36,208 bases of DNA from Polaromonas glacialis. Lineage in GTDB: Bacteria; Pseudomonadota; Gammaproteobacteria; Burkholderiales; Burkholderiaceae_C. The translations under genes and the position numbers were made by a program. The stretch covers positions 21,372-57,579 of the forward strand of contig NZ_KL448327.1 in assembly GCF_000709345.1 (NCBI RefSeq), read 5' to 3'. The notes beneath the pieces were generated by a model. It made no database searches. It had not been told where the DNA came from and saw only the letters and a program-made list of their open reading frames with translations. Of the stretch, positions 15,533-23,856 are shown piece after piece. Numbering within the stretch: the first letter of the stretch is position 1; each line of letters opens with the position of its first letter.

Positions 15533-16519
15533 TCATTTATTGATCGATGGTTGATCAAGCGTTGCCAGCAGCGCCAACGCTACCCCTTCAAAGCCGGCAA
15601 AAGCTTCAGCAAAATCGGGCTTGAGGCGGCCGTAGATGAGGGGCAGCAGATTGCCGGTGTACTCGGCCTGGATCGTCGGGTTGGCGCCGGCCTGCTTGAG
15701 CGCGCCAGAGAGCACCGGCAGCGCGGCGGCTGCGAAATCGGGGAACTGGCCGCCGAATTCCTTCTGGTCGCCAGCGACCAGTGCCGCAAACGCCCGGGAG
15801 GCCGTGGCAACGATGTCCGGATGGCGGACATGGGCGCAATAAACGTCATAGATGTGCCGCACCAGGGCGGTGTCCCACGCGTGCGGCAGCAGGCCCGCCC
15901 GGTGCTGGGCGTAGCGGCGCAGGAAAGATAAGACTTTTTCCGCCACCGTTTCCGCGACGGCCACGGTGGCAACGGCGAAGGTGTGGTCCTGGCGACCGGC
16001 CAGCTGGTCGGCCAGGCTGCCAATCTGGCACAGCTCGGTGACGAGCACCGGAGCGCGGACGGTCAGTTCAATTTGCAGGTGCGGCCTCAAGCCGGTGACA
16101 GAGCCATAGTGACGGGCATACGTCCATTCGCTGCAGAAGTAGCGGTTCTCATTGAGCGTGCGCGCCTGGCTCCGGTCCTCAACCAGGCCGATGCCGGCCA
16201 GGGTCTCGGAAACAGTGCCTTTGAGTTCGGACAACCGCCTGCGCAACTGTGTCCTGGAGAGCGGCGGCGTTTGTGCTGCCAGCACGATTTTCAGATCGGC
16301 GTCTTCTGACATGCGCTCGATCAGGGCGTGTGCCTTGGACAGGCTGGTGCCGCCACAAAACGCGAGATGCATGCCGTCCAGCCGCATTGCAAACAGAGCC
16401 CGCAGCGCATCGGTCAGGTGTTCATCCTTTTCCAGCAGGCCGGCGGTTATGCCCCCAAACGGGGTTTGCGCGACGAGGGCGTCGATCAGTTCGAGCTGCT
16501 CCGGACGCAAGGCCCTCAT
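15533..16519 (-). CDS. AbiEii-type nucleotidyltransferase toxin
   Basis: A 328-residue AbiEii/AbiGii-type protein, the toxin of type IV-like AbiE systems, which give growth arrest or phage abortive infection; related toxins modify tRNA acceptor ends. The nucleotidyltransferase signature AFCGGTSLSKAHALIERMSEDADLKI holds the GGTSLSK loop and the DxD metal-binding pair. Conserved later parts are TVAVAETVAEKVLSFLRR and HIYDVYCAH. The ATG overlaps the antitoxin stop in ATGA (16516-16519), so translation is coupled. The length fits the family and no lesions are seen. Confidence 0.9.
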   Translation of the reverse strand: MRALRPEQLELIDALVAQTPFGGITAGLLEKDEHLTDALRALFAMRLDGMHLAFCGGTSLSKAHALIERMSEDADLKIVLAAQTPPLSRTQLRRRLSELKGTVSETLAGIGLVEDRSQARTLNENRYFCSEWTYARHYGSVTGLRPHLQIELTVRAPVLVTELCQIGSLADQLAGRQDHTFAVATVAVAETVAEKVLSFLRRYAQHRAGLLPHAWDTALVRHIYDVYCAHVRHPDIVATASRAFAALVAGDQKEFGGQFPDFAAAALPVLSGALKQAGANPTIQAEYTGNLLPLIYGRLKPDFAEAFAGFEGVALALLATLDQPSINK

Positions 16520-16917
16520 GCGCGCTCGTACTGGACGGCCTGGGCGTTGAAACTCAGTTTGCGGGCGACGCGGCGCTTGCCCGTGTTCAGGACGATGCCC
16601 GAAGGCACCTGGGTGCTGCGCCCGGCGTTGTACTCCCGCGTGAGACGGCTGGGCGTCACAGCGATGCCGAGTTTTTTCAAGGCCTCGGGCGCCAGGACTT
16701 CGAGCGGCCGGGCCGGGATGGGCTGGCCGGTGAGCACGCTGGGCTTGGCTTTGGCATAAACGCCCAGGCCGAGCCGGACCAAAGTGCCTTCACTCGTGAG
16801 CTGTCTCAAGGCGCGGCCGACCTGGGCCGGGCCGCCAAAACGCTCGAACTCGGCACGCAGGAACACGCTATCGCCCTGGTTGGCGACGGAGCGTTTGATG
16901 CGTTCGAGAATGTTCAT
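16516..16917 (-). CDS. AbiEi-type antitoxin / transcriptional regulator
   Basis: A 133-residue protein directly upstream of the AbiEii-type toxin, in the usual antitoxin-first order. The N-terminal winged-helix-like part (MNILERIKRSVANQGDSVFLRAEFERFGGPAQVGRALRQL) is followed by GTLVRLGLGVYAKAKPS and a C-terminal domain with STQVPSGIVLNTGKRRVARKL, as in DUF6088/AbiEi-like proteins. It probably neutralises the toxin and represses the operon by binding the inverted repeat upstream. Confidence 0.88.
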   Translation of the reverse strand: MNILERIKRSVANQGDSVFLRAEFERFGGPAQVGRALRQLTSEGTLVRLGLGVYAKAKPSVLTGQPIPARPLEVLAPEALKKLGIAVTPSRLTREYNAGRSTQVPSGIVLNTGKRRVARKLSFNAQAVQYERA

Positions 16918-16944
16918 GCGTGCCTAAGATAGTGAGTTCCTTGC

Positions 16945-16973
16945 ATTTTACCTGCGCTGCATATTCAAGGTAA
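16945..16973 (-). promoter_or_regulatory. Promoter with overlapping inverted repeat for the AbiE-type operon
   Basis: On the minus strand TTACCT (possible -35) and TAAAAT (-10) are 17 nt apart, 28 nt before the antitoxin ATG. TTACCT and AGGTAA (16948-16953 and 16968-16973) form an inverted repeat that spans the promoter, a plausible operator for autoregulation. Confidence 0.5.
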
Positions 16974-17165
16974 CTTGTTGCTATAAAACGGAAAACAGGC
17001 ACCCATGACGATCATCGGGTCTGAGGATCGCGAACGCCTCACTTGATGGAGCAAATGCCCTCGCCTCGCCGGTTTGGACAAGGATGAACGCGGTACGCAG
17101 GCAATGGCATTGACCCCAACGTCAGCTGCCGCGCACAGTTGAATGGAACGCCAGAGTCATGCCGC

Positions 17166-17564
17166 TTAGAAATCCAGCGGGCTCCCATCGTCAAGCTCGT
17201 CGTGCCGGCTTGTTTTTTGAGATTCGGACGGCTCAGGCGGCGTGCGCTCGATCGCCCTGCGCTTGCGCGTCACATGGTAGGCGCTGAGCACCTGGCTGGC
17301 GACCAGGTCAAGTGCCGGGCGGGCCGTGCCCTCGCGGTCCGTCCAGGCCTTGGGCGTGAGGGTGCCGGCCAGCGCCACGGCATCGCCCTCACTCAACGCC
17401 AGCAGGGCTTCGCAAGCAGCTTGGCTGAAGGCAATGACGTTGACGAACACATCGGCCTCGCCGGCATGGGCGCGCACCTTGGCAACCACGAACGGTTTGC
17501 CCGTCTTGGAAATCTTTTGGGCGGGCTGGCCGTGCACCTTGCCCGAGACCAGCGCTTCAATCAT
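17166..17564 (-). CDS. Single-stranded DNA-binding (SSB-like) protein
   Basis: A 132-residue OB-fold protein starting MIEALVSGKVHGQPAQKISKTGKPFVVAKVRAH, with DVFVNVIAFSQAACEALLALSEGDAVALAGTL and LDLVASQVLSAYHVTRKRR in the order of short SSB-like proteins found on plasmids and integrative elements. It ends DDGSPLDF, an acidic tip with terminal Phe like the partner-binding tail of SSB. It is not the housekeeping ssb by length and sequence. No replication or transfer gene is adjacent, so it may be an orphan of an older mobile element. Confidence 0.82.
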   Translation of the reverse strand: MIEALVSGKVHGQPAQKISKTGKPFVVAKVRAHAGEADVFVNVIAFSQAACEALLALSEGDAVALAGTLTPKAWTDREGTARPALDLVASQVLSAYHVTRKRRAIERTPPEPSESQKTSRHDELDDGSPLDF

Positions 17565-17642
17565 TCAGCCGCCTTCTTTATGGGATGTCCATGCCGGGTG
17601 CATGCTGGAAGGATAGCGCAAGCTTAGCTGGACTTTGTCCAT

Positions 17643-17936
17643 TTACGCTGCATAACAAAGTGAATCGATAAAGCGATCGACCAAGGGGCGCGGGATTTTC
17701 ACCATGTCCGCTTCGCTGTGCGAGGTTGAAAAATACGCGTGGCACCGCAACTCGCGGCGCACGGCGGCGATGGTGTCGGAAAAATTGGCCTGCGGTTTGG
17801 GATACCAGGCGGCGCAGCGCCGATAGAGTTGTCCAGTCGAAAACAGGTCCTGCGCTGCCAGCGTGACGATGCAATACAGCGCTAGCAGGCATGGCGTGGT
17901 GCGCGCAATCGCCTTGCTTGGATGGCGCCGGTGCTC
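17643..17936 (-). pseudogene. Transposase C-terminal fragment, family uncertain
   Basis: A frame without a start reads KAIARTTPCLLALYCIVTLA, then CAAWYPKPQANFSDTIAAVR and ADMVKIPRPLVDRFIDSLCYAA before the stop. I recognise this as the end of a transposase common in Betaproteobacteria, but cannot name the IS family. It begins abruptly at the hipA fragment. Confidence 0.55.
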
Positions 17937-18408
17937 ATAAATTCAGTCAATAGCGCCGAAGCCCTGCGCACTTTTGTGGCCATGCAGTTCCTTTTGGGGT
18001 GCTGGCAGCACCTAGCGGCCATGCCAAGAACTTCAGCCTGCAGCGCCTGGCCGGGGGACGCTATCGGCGGACCCTGCTCGACATCGTCATGTCTGTCTGG
18101 CCGGTCGAAGGCCCGGGGCAGGGCCAGAGGTCCTGGCACAAGGCAAAAATAGCCATGGCCATGCAGAGGGAAAACCACCACTATCACATCAAGGACATCG
18201 AGCGCCGGCACTTCAATGCCCTGGGCGTGCTCTGCGGTCTTGGCAAGGATGCCCAGTCCGTGATCTACCAGATCATTGGGCGCACCGAACGCGTGATCCA
18301 GGACGTGTCGGCGCGCCTGCCGCAGCACTTCACCCCGCAACGTGGCCGACACGGTGTTCCAGGGCCTGCGGCGCGCTGCTGCCCGGCTCCAGGCGATGCC
18401 CTGTACAT
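17937..18408 (+). pseudogene. hipA: hipA toxin-kinase, C-terminal remnant with frameshifts
   Basis: The C-terminal half of a HipA-type Ser/Thr kinase (toxin of HipBA systems). Pieces are SAEALRTFVAMQFL in one frame; then GHAKNFSLQRLAGGRYRRTL (the family's 'D(A/G)HxKNFS' catalytic-loop motif with the Asp lost), SWHKAKIAMAMQRENHHYHI and RRHFNALGVLCGLGKDAQSV in a second frame; then NVADTVFQGLRRAAARLQAM in a third, after a one-base insertion near 18332. The N-terminal lobe and hipB are absent. Non-functional. Confidence 0.85.
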
Positions 18409-18520
18409 AATGACTTCCCGTCTCGCAATTCATCGTTGCCAGGAGTTTCACTGGCGGCCTCGACCTGTCCTCCACTTTAGCCTTACGCGCCGATAAGCCG
18501 CCTATCCAAGAAGAATACGA

Positions 18521-19084
18521 ATGGCGTCTCAAAAAACACACCATGCCTCGGGCATGGCTGCCGGGCTGCTGGCCGCTGCCATCGTGATCAAGGCCGGAGC
18601 CGGCGGCCCCTATCTTGTGCTGGCCATGCTGACGTTGATCGCGGGTACGCTCGGAGGCACGGCACCAGACTGGATGGAGGTGGCCTGGTGGCGCAGCAAG
18701 AAGAAACGCCGCGGCACCCACCGCCTGTGGATCACGCACCGGACTATCACCCACTGGGGCCTTGGGTGGGTGGCCCTGCTCTACTACAGCCATGCGAACC
18801 TGGGCGCTGTTTGGTGGGCTCCTTTGGCCTTTGGATTTGCTTGTGGCGGCCTCATGCATTTGCTCACTGACTGGCCCAACCCTTTGGGTGTGCCGTGGAT
18901 CTTTCGCCGGCATTCCTTAGGCTTGTGGCGCAGCGGGCGCCTGGAATCGATGGTAATCGTGCTGACCTGGGGCCTGTGCGCCGTGCTGGGCGACGCGCTT
19001 GTTTTTGACAGTGTTGGCGCAGTGACATTCATCAAATTCGTGCCCGCGTTCGTGGCCAGCGAACACCGCGCCCTGAAGCTTTGA
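18521..19084 (+). CDS. YdjM-family inner-membrane protein (metal-dependent hydrolase-like)
   Basis: A 187-residue protein with about four hydrophobic segments and the metal-ligand-like motifs of the YdjM/PF04307 family: THHASGMAAGLL near the N-terminus, GTAPDWMEV, HRLWITHRTITHW, and LMHLLTDWPNPLGVPWIFRRH with the conserved HLxxDxxNxxG core. In E. coli, YdjM is an SOS-induced membrane protein; no LexA box was recognised here. The precise reaction is unknown. Confidence 0.85.
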   Translation: MASQKTHHASGMAAGLLAAAIVIKAGAGGPYLVLAMLTLIAGTLGGTAPDWMEVAWWRSKKKRRGTHRLWITHRTITHWGLGWVALLYYSHANLGAVWWAPLAFGFACGGLMHLLTDWPNPLGVPWIFRRHSLGLWRSGRLESMVIVLTWGLCAVLGDALVFDSVGAVTFIKFVPAFVASEHRALKL

Positions 19085-19149
19085 GGTCCGGTGCTTCCAT
19101 CTTTACCGCGCGCAAACCGGTCGTTCGTCGGTATCTGTTGGCGGACAGT

Positions 19150-19347
19150 AATTGCATTTACAACAGACTTTCACACATCAAAACTTCTTGAACCCCCTAC
19201 TCCTGCCCGACCTCCCCGTGCCGGGCCTTGAGGGGGAGCGAAGGGGGAATGAGGAAAACCAAAGGCGGGCTTCGCTTTTCAGGAGGGGGTTGGCAGGGGG
19301 CATGCAGTGCGTATGATTCTTTTGCTATGTTTGTTGTAAATGCAATT
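19150..19347. repeat. MITE-like element with 16-bp perfect inverted repeats
   Basis: AATTGCATTTACAACA (19150-19165) and TGTTGTAAATGCAATT (19332-19347) are exact complements at the ends of a 198-bp segment with no coding frame. A second nested pair (AACCCCCT.CTCCTG near 19191 against CAGGAGGGGGTT near 19280) lies inside, so the whole folds into a long imperfect hairpin. No target duplication was found. It ends 15 bp from the Tn3 left end. Confidence 0.7.
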
Positions 19348-19362
19348 TCATTGGGCGCTATT

Positions 19363-19400
19363 GGGGTTTAGGGAGCAATGGAACGTAAAACACGGTTAAG
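19363..19400. repeat. Tn3-family inverted repeat, left
   Basis: Starts GGGGTTTAGGGAGCAATGG and ends ACACGGTTAAG. The tnpA stop codon (19396-19398) lies inside this repeat. Confidence 0.95.
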
Positions 19401-22392
19401 TGTTGCGCTCATTGGGATTTCGTAAGGGCCGCAACTCTCCTCGGGTGACCGCCTCGGGCACTGCAAAGGAGTAACGCCCCAGCAGATTGATGTGACGCTC
19501 ATGGATGAAGGGCGACAAGCGCGCGACATCTTCATCGCGCACCAGGAAGCCTTCCCGGCGCAACTGGCCAAGCGTCGCGTCAATGTAGAGGGTGTTCCAC
19601 AGCACGATGATGTTGACCACCAGACCGAGCGCGCTCAACTGATCTTCCTGTCCTTCCCGGTAGCGCTGGCACAGCTCGCCGCGCTTTCCGTGGAACACGT
19701 CGCGCGCCAGGCTGTGGCGTCCTTCGCCGCGATTGAGCTGACGCAAGATGACCCGGCGCCGGTTCTCGTCATCGATGTAGTTCAGGGTGTGCAACGTTTT
19801 CTCGATGCGGCCCAACTCGGCCAGCGCCAGGGCCAGTTGCGTCGGCCGGTCCCCCACCTGCAACGTTCTCATGATGCCCGTGGCAGGCACCCGGCCCAGC
19901 TTGAGGGAGCCGGCCAGTCGCAACAGGTCATCCCAGTTCGCCGAGATTTTTCCAAGCGAGACGCTGTGCCGGGCAAGCGAGTTGAGCTCGCCATAGTCTG
20001 CGTCTGGATCAATGCGCCAAAAGCGCGTGCCACCGATGTCAGCCAGGCGCGGGCTGAAACGATAACCCAGCAAGCGAAACAGTCCAAAGACCACATCGCT
20101 GTAGGCGCCGGTGTCGGTCATGATCTTGGTCGGTTGCAACTCGGTTTGCTGCTCCAGAAGGACTGCCAGCAAGACCAGACTGTCGCGCAATGTGCCGGGT
20201 ACGGTGATGGCGTTGAGGCCCGAACATTGGTCGGACAGCAGGTTGTACCAGGTGACGCCCCGTCCGAAACCGAAGTATTTGGGATTGGGGCCGGCATGCA
20301 CGGTGCGCACCGGCACCACGAAACGCATCCCATCGGCTGATGCCACGTCGCCACCACCCCAGGCGTGGGCCAATGCCACGCGGTTCTGCGCGGCAACCAA
20401 GAGGGCATTGGCGCCGGCCAGGGTGTCGTCGCGCAGGTAATTCTGATCCACCCAGGCCAGCCGCTCGCGCTTGAGCGCGGGCACGTCGTAACGGATCAAT
20501 GGTTCGGGGCCTGTATTGCAGGCCTGGGCCAGCAGCACCGCGCACAGACTGGTGCTCAGACCGTCTGCCCGTGCGGTGGCCTGCGTGAAGTGCGTGAAGG
20601 CGTCGGTGAACCCGGTGCGGGCGGATATGTCCAGGAGGATTTCCGGCAAATCAACTTCAGGCAGCAGGGCAACGACTGCCTCGCGCAGGGCGATCAAGGA
20701 CGCCGGCTCCTCCAGCTTGTCCAACGGACTCAGGACGAGTTCCTTTTTGTCGCCCACGGTTTCGAATCGAACGGCAGGATTATTGGGCAGGCGAGAGGCC
20801 ACCGCACGGTAGGTCTGGTCCAGCTCTGCGCTCAGGGCAGCCAAAGCGGGCACCGGGTCGGCCGAGAGTCCCAGGCTACGGCAAATAATGGGCCGCGCGG
20901 CGTCCCATTGCAAGCCGGTAAGCAGTCCGGCTCGGGGATCGGCATAGCGCCAACTCGGACTGACAAATACATCCCGGCGGCGCAGTGCTTTGTGCAGCCC
21001 ATCAAGCACACAGAATGTGTAGGCGCGGGGATCCACGCTGGCGTTCTCGCGCAGGACATGGCGCTGCCACGGCTTCGTAATCACCTCTTGCGGCGCTGGC
21101 GGCGCTGGCTTGATGCGCCTCTCGCGTGCCTGCAACCACTCAAAGCCGGCGAGCACAGGCTCGCCTGCCGGGCTGGAGCCGAACCGGATGTGCCGCAGCA
21201 GGGTCGGCAGAAAAATCCGTACGGCGCGATACCGTGCATTGAGCTCGCCGTAATACACGTCATTGGGCGGGCGCACCAATGCGTCGACGCTTGCGAGCGC
21301 CTGTGTCAGTCGCTCGCGCGAAATGCGCGCGAACACGCTGTCACGCAAATCGTCATCAGCGAGGTCCGGATCGAGCAAAGTCCGGCATGCCGTGGCCAGC
21401 ACGGTGGCAGCCAGATCGAGATCCTTGAGACTGCGCATCCGCGCTTTCTTGTCGGCCTTGACGGCGTCGCTGAAAAATTCCTGAAGCAGCATGTCAAGCA
21501 CTTCAATCACATCGTCGTGCGCGCTGGCCTCCAGGCAGTGGATAAATGCCACCAGCGTGGCCAGGCGGCGCACGGGAGGCAGGCGGCTGATGGCCGTGAC
21601 CTTAGCGGCGCCGGCAAAACGCGCCAGGGAGGCGAGTCGGCTCGGCGGCACACCCGTCGCAGGCAGTTTGATGCCCAAATCACGCACCAGCTGCAGGCGC
21701 ACGATGGCTTTCACCAGTGCCCGGCCACTGATGCGCATGGGGCCGGATCGCAATTTATCGAGCCACGAACTGCGACCGGGCGCTGGCACCGTCAGCAAGT
21801 CTTCCAGGCGCGAGCGTTGCTCGTCCGTGATGCCCCGTCCCAGCCGTTTCCACAGCCGATCTTCGACGCGGCTGCGCAAGCGGGACACGAAACGCTCCAG
21901 GGTCGTGCAGCCCGGCAAAATCACCTTGTGTGCAAGCAGCCAGGTGGTTGCGCGGTCAAACAGGACGCCCAACTGCTCGGTGCCGGTCCAGCTCAAGGCA
22001 TAGAGCCAGCGGCTCAGGCGAAAACCCACAGTAGGCTCGCCCCATTCACGAAAACCATATTTCAACCGGATTTCCATGGTGTGTTCCCATCGCTGGTTCG
22101 CGCTGCGATAGCGCGCCAGCTGCTCAAGATGGGTGCCACTCAATTGCCGAACGAGTGTTTGCACGACCGCGTCAGGTACGTCAACAGGGTCTTCGAGAAA
22201 GGTGCCGAGAAATCGAGCCGTGGTCAGCTGTAGCGCAAATCCCAGCCGGTTGTGGTCTCCGCGTTTGACGCTGATCAGCAGGTGGTCAGCGTCATCGAGG
22301 TGGAAATAGCGCGTCAGTTCATCGGCGCTCGGATCGTCTGCATACCGACCGTAACTGGCGCGCTGTTCGGGAGTGAGGAATTGGACGGGCAT
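19396..22392 (-). CDS. tnpA: Tn3-family transposase TnpA
   Basis: The 998-residue transposase has the family's usual length. The N-terminus MPVQFLTPEQRASYGRYADD is the DUF4158 region that recognises the 38-bp repeats. The DDE domain contains KIMTDTGAYSDVVFGLFRLLG with the second-Asp region, RLADIGGTRFWRIDPDADYG, and the C-terminal RGEGRHSLARDVFHGKRGEL and LVVNIIVLWNTLYIDATL holding the Glu region. It carries out replicative transposition to a cointegrate, which TnpR then resolves. No frameshift is seen. It is divergent from tnpR, with the res region between. Confidence 0.97.
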   Translation of the reverse strand: MPVQFLTPEQRASYGRYADDPSADELTRYFHLDDADHLLISVKRGDHNRLGFALQLTTARFLGTFLEDPVDVPDAVVQTLVRQLSGTHLEQLARYRSANQRWEHTMEIRLKYGFREWGEPTVGFRLSRWLYALSWTGTEQLGVLFDRATTWLLAHKVILPGCTTLERFVSRLRSRVEDRLWKRLGRGITDEQRSRLEDLLTVPAPGRSSWLDKLRSGPMRISGRALVKAIVRLQLVRDLGIKLPATGVPPSRLASLARFAGAAKVTAISRLPPVRRLATLVAFIHCLEASAHDDVIEVLDMLLQEFFSDAVKADKKARMRSLKDLDLAATVLATACRTLLDPDLADDDLRDSVFARISRERLTQALASVDALVRPPNDVYYGELNARYRAVRIFLPTLLRHIRFGSSPAGEPVLAGFEWLQARERRIKPAPPAPQEVITKPWQRHVLRENASVDPRAYTFCVLDGLHKALRRRDVFVSPSWRYADPRAGLLTGLQWDAARPIICRSLGLSADPVPALAALSAELDQTYRAVASRLPNNPAVRFETVGDKKELVLSPLDKLEEPASLIALREAVVALLPEVDLPEILLDISARTGFTDAFTHFTQATARADGLSTSLCAVLLAQACNTGPEPLIRYDVPALKRERLAWVDQNYLRDDTLAGANALLVAAQNRVALAHAWGGGDVASADGMRFVVPVRTVHAGPNPKYFGFGRGVTWYNLLSDQCSGLNAITVPGTLRDSLVLLAVLLEQQTELQPTKIMTDTGAYSDVVFGLFRLLGYRFSPRLADIGGTRFWRIDPDADYGELNSLARHSVSLGKISANWDDLLRLAGSLKLGRVPATGIMRTLQVGDRPTQLALALAELGRIEKTLHTLNYIDDENRRRVILRQLNRGEGRHSLARDVFHGKRGELCQRYREGQEDQLSALGLVVNIIVLWNTLYIDATLGQLRREGFLVRDEDVARLSPFIHERHINLLGRYSFAVPEAVTRGELRPLRNPNERNT

Positions 22393-22418
22393 CGGAGGAA
22401 GAAGAAAAGTTCAAGAGC

Positions 22419-22517
22419 GTTGCACAAACCTTCGTTTGCGCAACGATGACTGAAGGACCGCCCATCAAGGCATTGTGTGTTGCACAAATGTATTGCAAAA
22501 TAGAATTCATTTGCAAT
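22419..22517. promoter_or_regulatory. res site and shared tnpA/tnpR promoter region
   Basis: Dyad repeats with the half-site TTGCnCAAA lie between tnpA and tnpR. GTTGCACAAA/TTTGCGCAAC (22419-22444) and ATTGCAAA/TTTGCAAT (22492-22517) are both 26 bp; a further TTGCACAAATG half-site lies near 22480. Three resolvase subsites in the tnpA-tnpR gap are the standard Tn3-family arrangement. Confidence 0.75.
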
Positions 22518-22531
22518 AGGTTTATGCACCA

Positions 22532-23092
22532 ATGCTGATTGGCTACGCACGCGTTTCAACCCAGGATCAGGAAACGGCGGCACAGATTGCCGCGTTAAAA
22601 ACAGCCGGGTGTGAACTGATATTTCGGGAGAAGGCCTCGGGTGGCCGGTGGGACCGGCCGGAGTTGCATCGCCTGCTCGCGCAGTTGCGCAAGGGTGACG
22701 TGCTGGTGGTCTGGAAGCTCGACCGCCTGTCACGCTCTCTCAAGGATGTGCTCAGCCTGATGGAGAAAATTGCTCAGGCGCAGGCTGGCTTTCGCAGTCT
22801 GACCGAAGCGATTGACACCACCTCCGCCGGAGGTCGCATGATGATGCAAATCGTCGCAAGCTTTGCCGAGTTCGAGCGCGCGATGCTTCGCGAGCGCACG
22901 CGCAGCGGTCTCGATGAAGCGCGCAAGCAAGGTCGGCTTGGGGGGCGACGCCACAAGCTCAGGCCCGACCAGCAAGAAGAAATCGTGAGCTTGGTCCACA
23001 CGGGTCAGAAAACCGCAGCAGCAGCGGCCAGACTGTTCAACGTCCATCCCGCGACCATCTCGCGTCTTTTGCAGCGCAACAAAATTCCTTAA
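22532..23092 (+). CDS. tnpR: Tn3-family serine resolvase TnpR
   Basis: A 186-residue serine recombinase. The nucleophile is Ser9 in LIGYARVSTQDQ; DVLVVWKLDRLSRSLKD and FAEFERAMLRERTRSGLDEAR (E-helix) complete the catalytic domain; the C-terminal HTH is TAAAAARLFNVHPATISRLL. It resolves cointegrates at res. The stop (23090-23092) lies inside the right terminal repeat, so both genes run into their ends. Confidence 0.97.
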   Translation: MLIGYARVSTQDQETAAQIAALKTAGCELIFREKASGGRWDRPELHRLLAQLRKGDVLVVWKLDRLSRSLKDVLSLMEKIAQAQAGFRSLTEAIDTTSAGGRMMMQIVASFAEFERAMLRERTRSGLDEARKQGRLGGRRHKLRPDQQEEIVSLVHTGQKTAAAAARLFNVHPATISRLLQRNKIP

Positions 23093-23125
23093 CCGTGTTT
23101 TGCGTTCCATTGCGCCCTAAACCCC
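23088..23125. repeat. Tn3-family inverted repeat, right
   Basis: Its reverse complement differs from 19363-19400 at only two of 38 positions. Confidence 0.95.
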
Positions 23126-23341
23126 GGCGCCAAGGCGGCCATACTGACCGCAAAGAACAAAGACGACCCCATCTCCCAATGGGCGCAAAGGCTGCGTGAA
23201 CGCAGTGGCTGGCAAAAAGCGGTTGTTGCGCTGGCCAACAAAAACGCCAGAATATTGTGGGCAGTCATGACCAAGGACAAGCGCTTTGATGTTCACCATG
23301 TCAGCGTCTACACCTCGACTTGCATGCCAGATTCGGCTTGA
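23126..23341 (+). pseudogene. IS110-family transposase, C-terminal fragment
   Basis: A frame open from the transposon edge reads GAKAAILTAKNKDDPISQWA, then RSGWQKAVVALANKNARILWAVM before the stop. This is the C-terminus of an IS110-family transposase (the VALANKNAR stretch is shared with the intact gene at 23857-24882 but the flanks differ). The Tn3 end replaces everything before GAKAA, so the transposon or a deletion next to it removed the 5' part; that part is not at the other Tn3 end. Confidence 0.8.
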
Positions 23342-23856
23342 TTAAGGCTGCAAGGTGAAATCCAGAACCTAAACCCATCAATTTCTCCGTCGGACGTTAA
23401 ATCGAAGATGCATTGAACAAGGTCAGACCGGCAACAGGAAAACTCGATGAGTGGGCTGTGGGCCAATCAGGCGCCACGCAAATTGAATGGAGTCCTGTTG
23501 AGCGGTTTGTATCTGGGGTCGCACAAATGTGCAATAAACCCGTCTGTAGATGTGCATGTATGGACCCGACGCACTTTTGCAAGCTTTTTTGTGACTAGAA
23601 ACAGTTTGCAGGCATGTATACGGCTTGCATCTGGGCAATGTCACATCCATGCCCGCAGCCTCGATGAGATTCGCGCACCCTGTCCTTAGCAGTCTGACGG
23701 CTTGAACATTGAAGTCCAGCCGGCACATCTAACAGGTTTCAGGGAGCTGGTCTAACCGGTTTCGTCATCACGTTCAAAAAGCTTCGCAAACCAGTGTTGG
23801 GGTAGTCCTTCCTCCTTCAAAACGAGTTGTCTTTGGGCTCGTCGGCTGGCAACCGC
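23342..23856. other. Intergenic, no gene seen
   Basis: About 515 bp between IS110 pieces. The palindromic word GCACAAATGTGC at about 23520 recalls the Tn3 res half-sites but is single. No frame here is convincing. The part next to 23857 must contain the 3' end of the IS110 element, which lacks inverted repeats, so its border cannot be placed. Confidence 0.4.

Larger units (their letters stand above)
19363..23125. mobile_element. Cryptic Tn3-family transposon (tnpA, res, tnpR only)
   Basis: A 3763-bp element bounded by 38-bp inverted repeats at 19363-19400 and 23088-23125 that differ at two positions and begin GGGG. It has divergent tnpA and tnpR with res between them and no passenger genes. 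The 5-bp flanks (CTATT left, GGCGC right) do not match, so one end has been rearranged since insertion. Confidence 0.95.

Noticed and set aside
17882..18913. 343-codon minus-strand frame
   Set aside because: It runs across the hipA remnant and the YdjM-type gene in the wrong strand, and has no recognisable domain.
20365..22233. Long open frame (622 codons) opposite Tn3 tnpA
   Set aside because: Antisense shadow of tnpA, with Gln/Arg-rich composition typical of such frames.
23518..23530. Second Tn3 res site
   Set aside because: Only a single 12-bp palindrome resembling the half-site was found, without further subsites.
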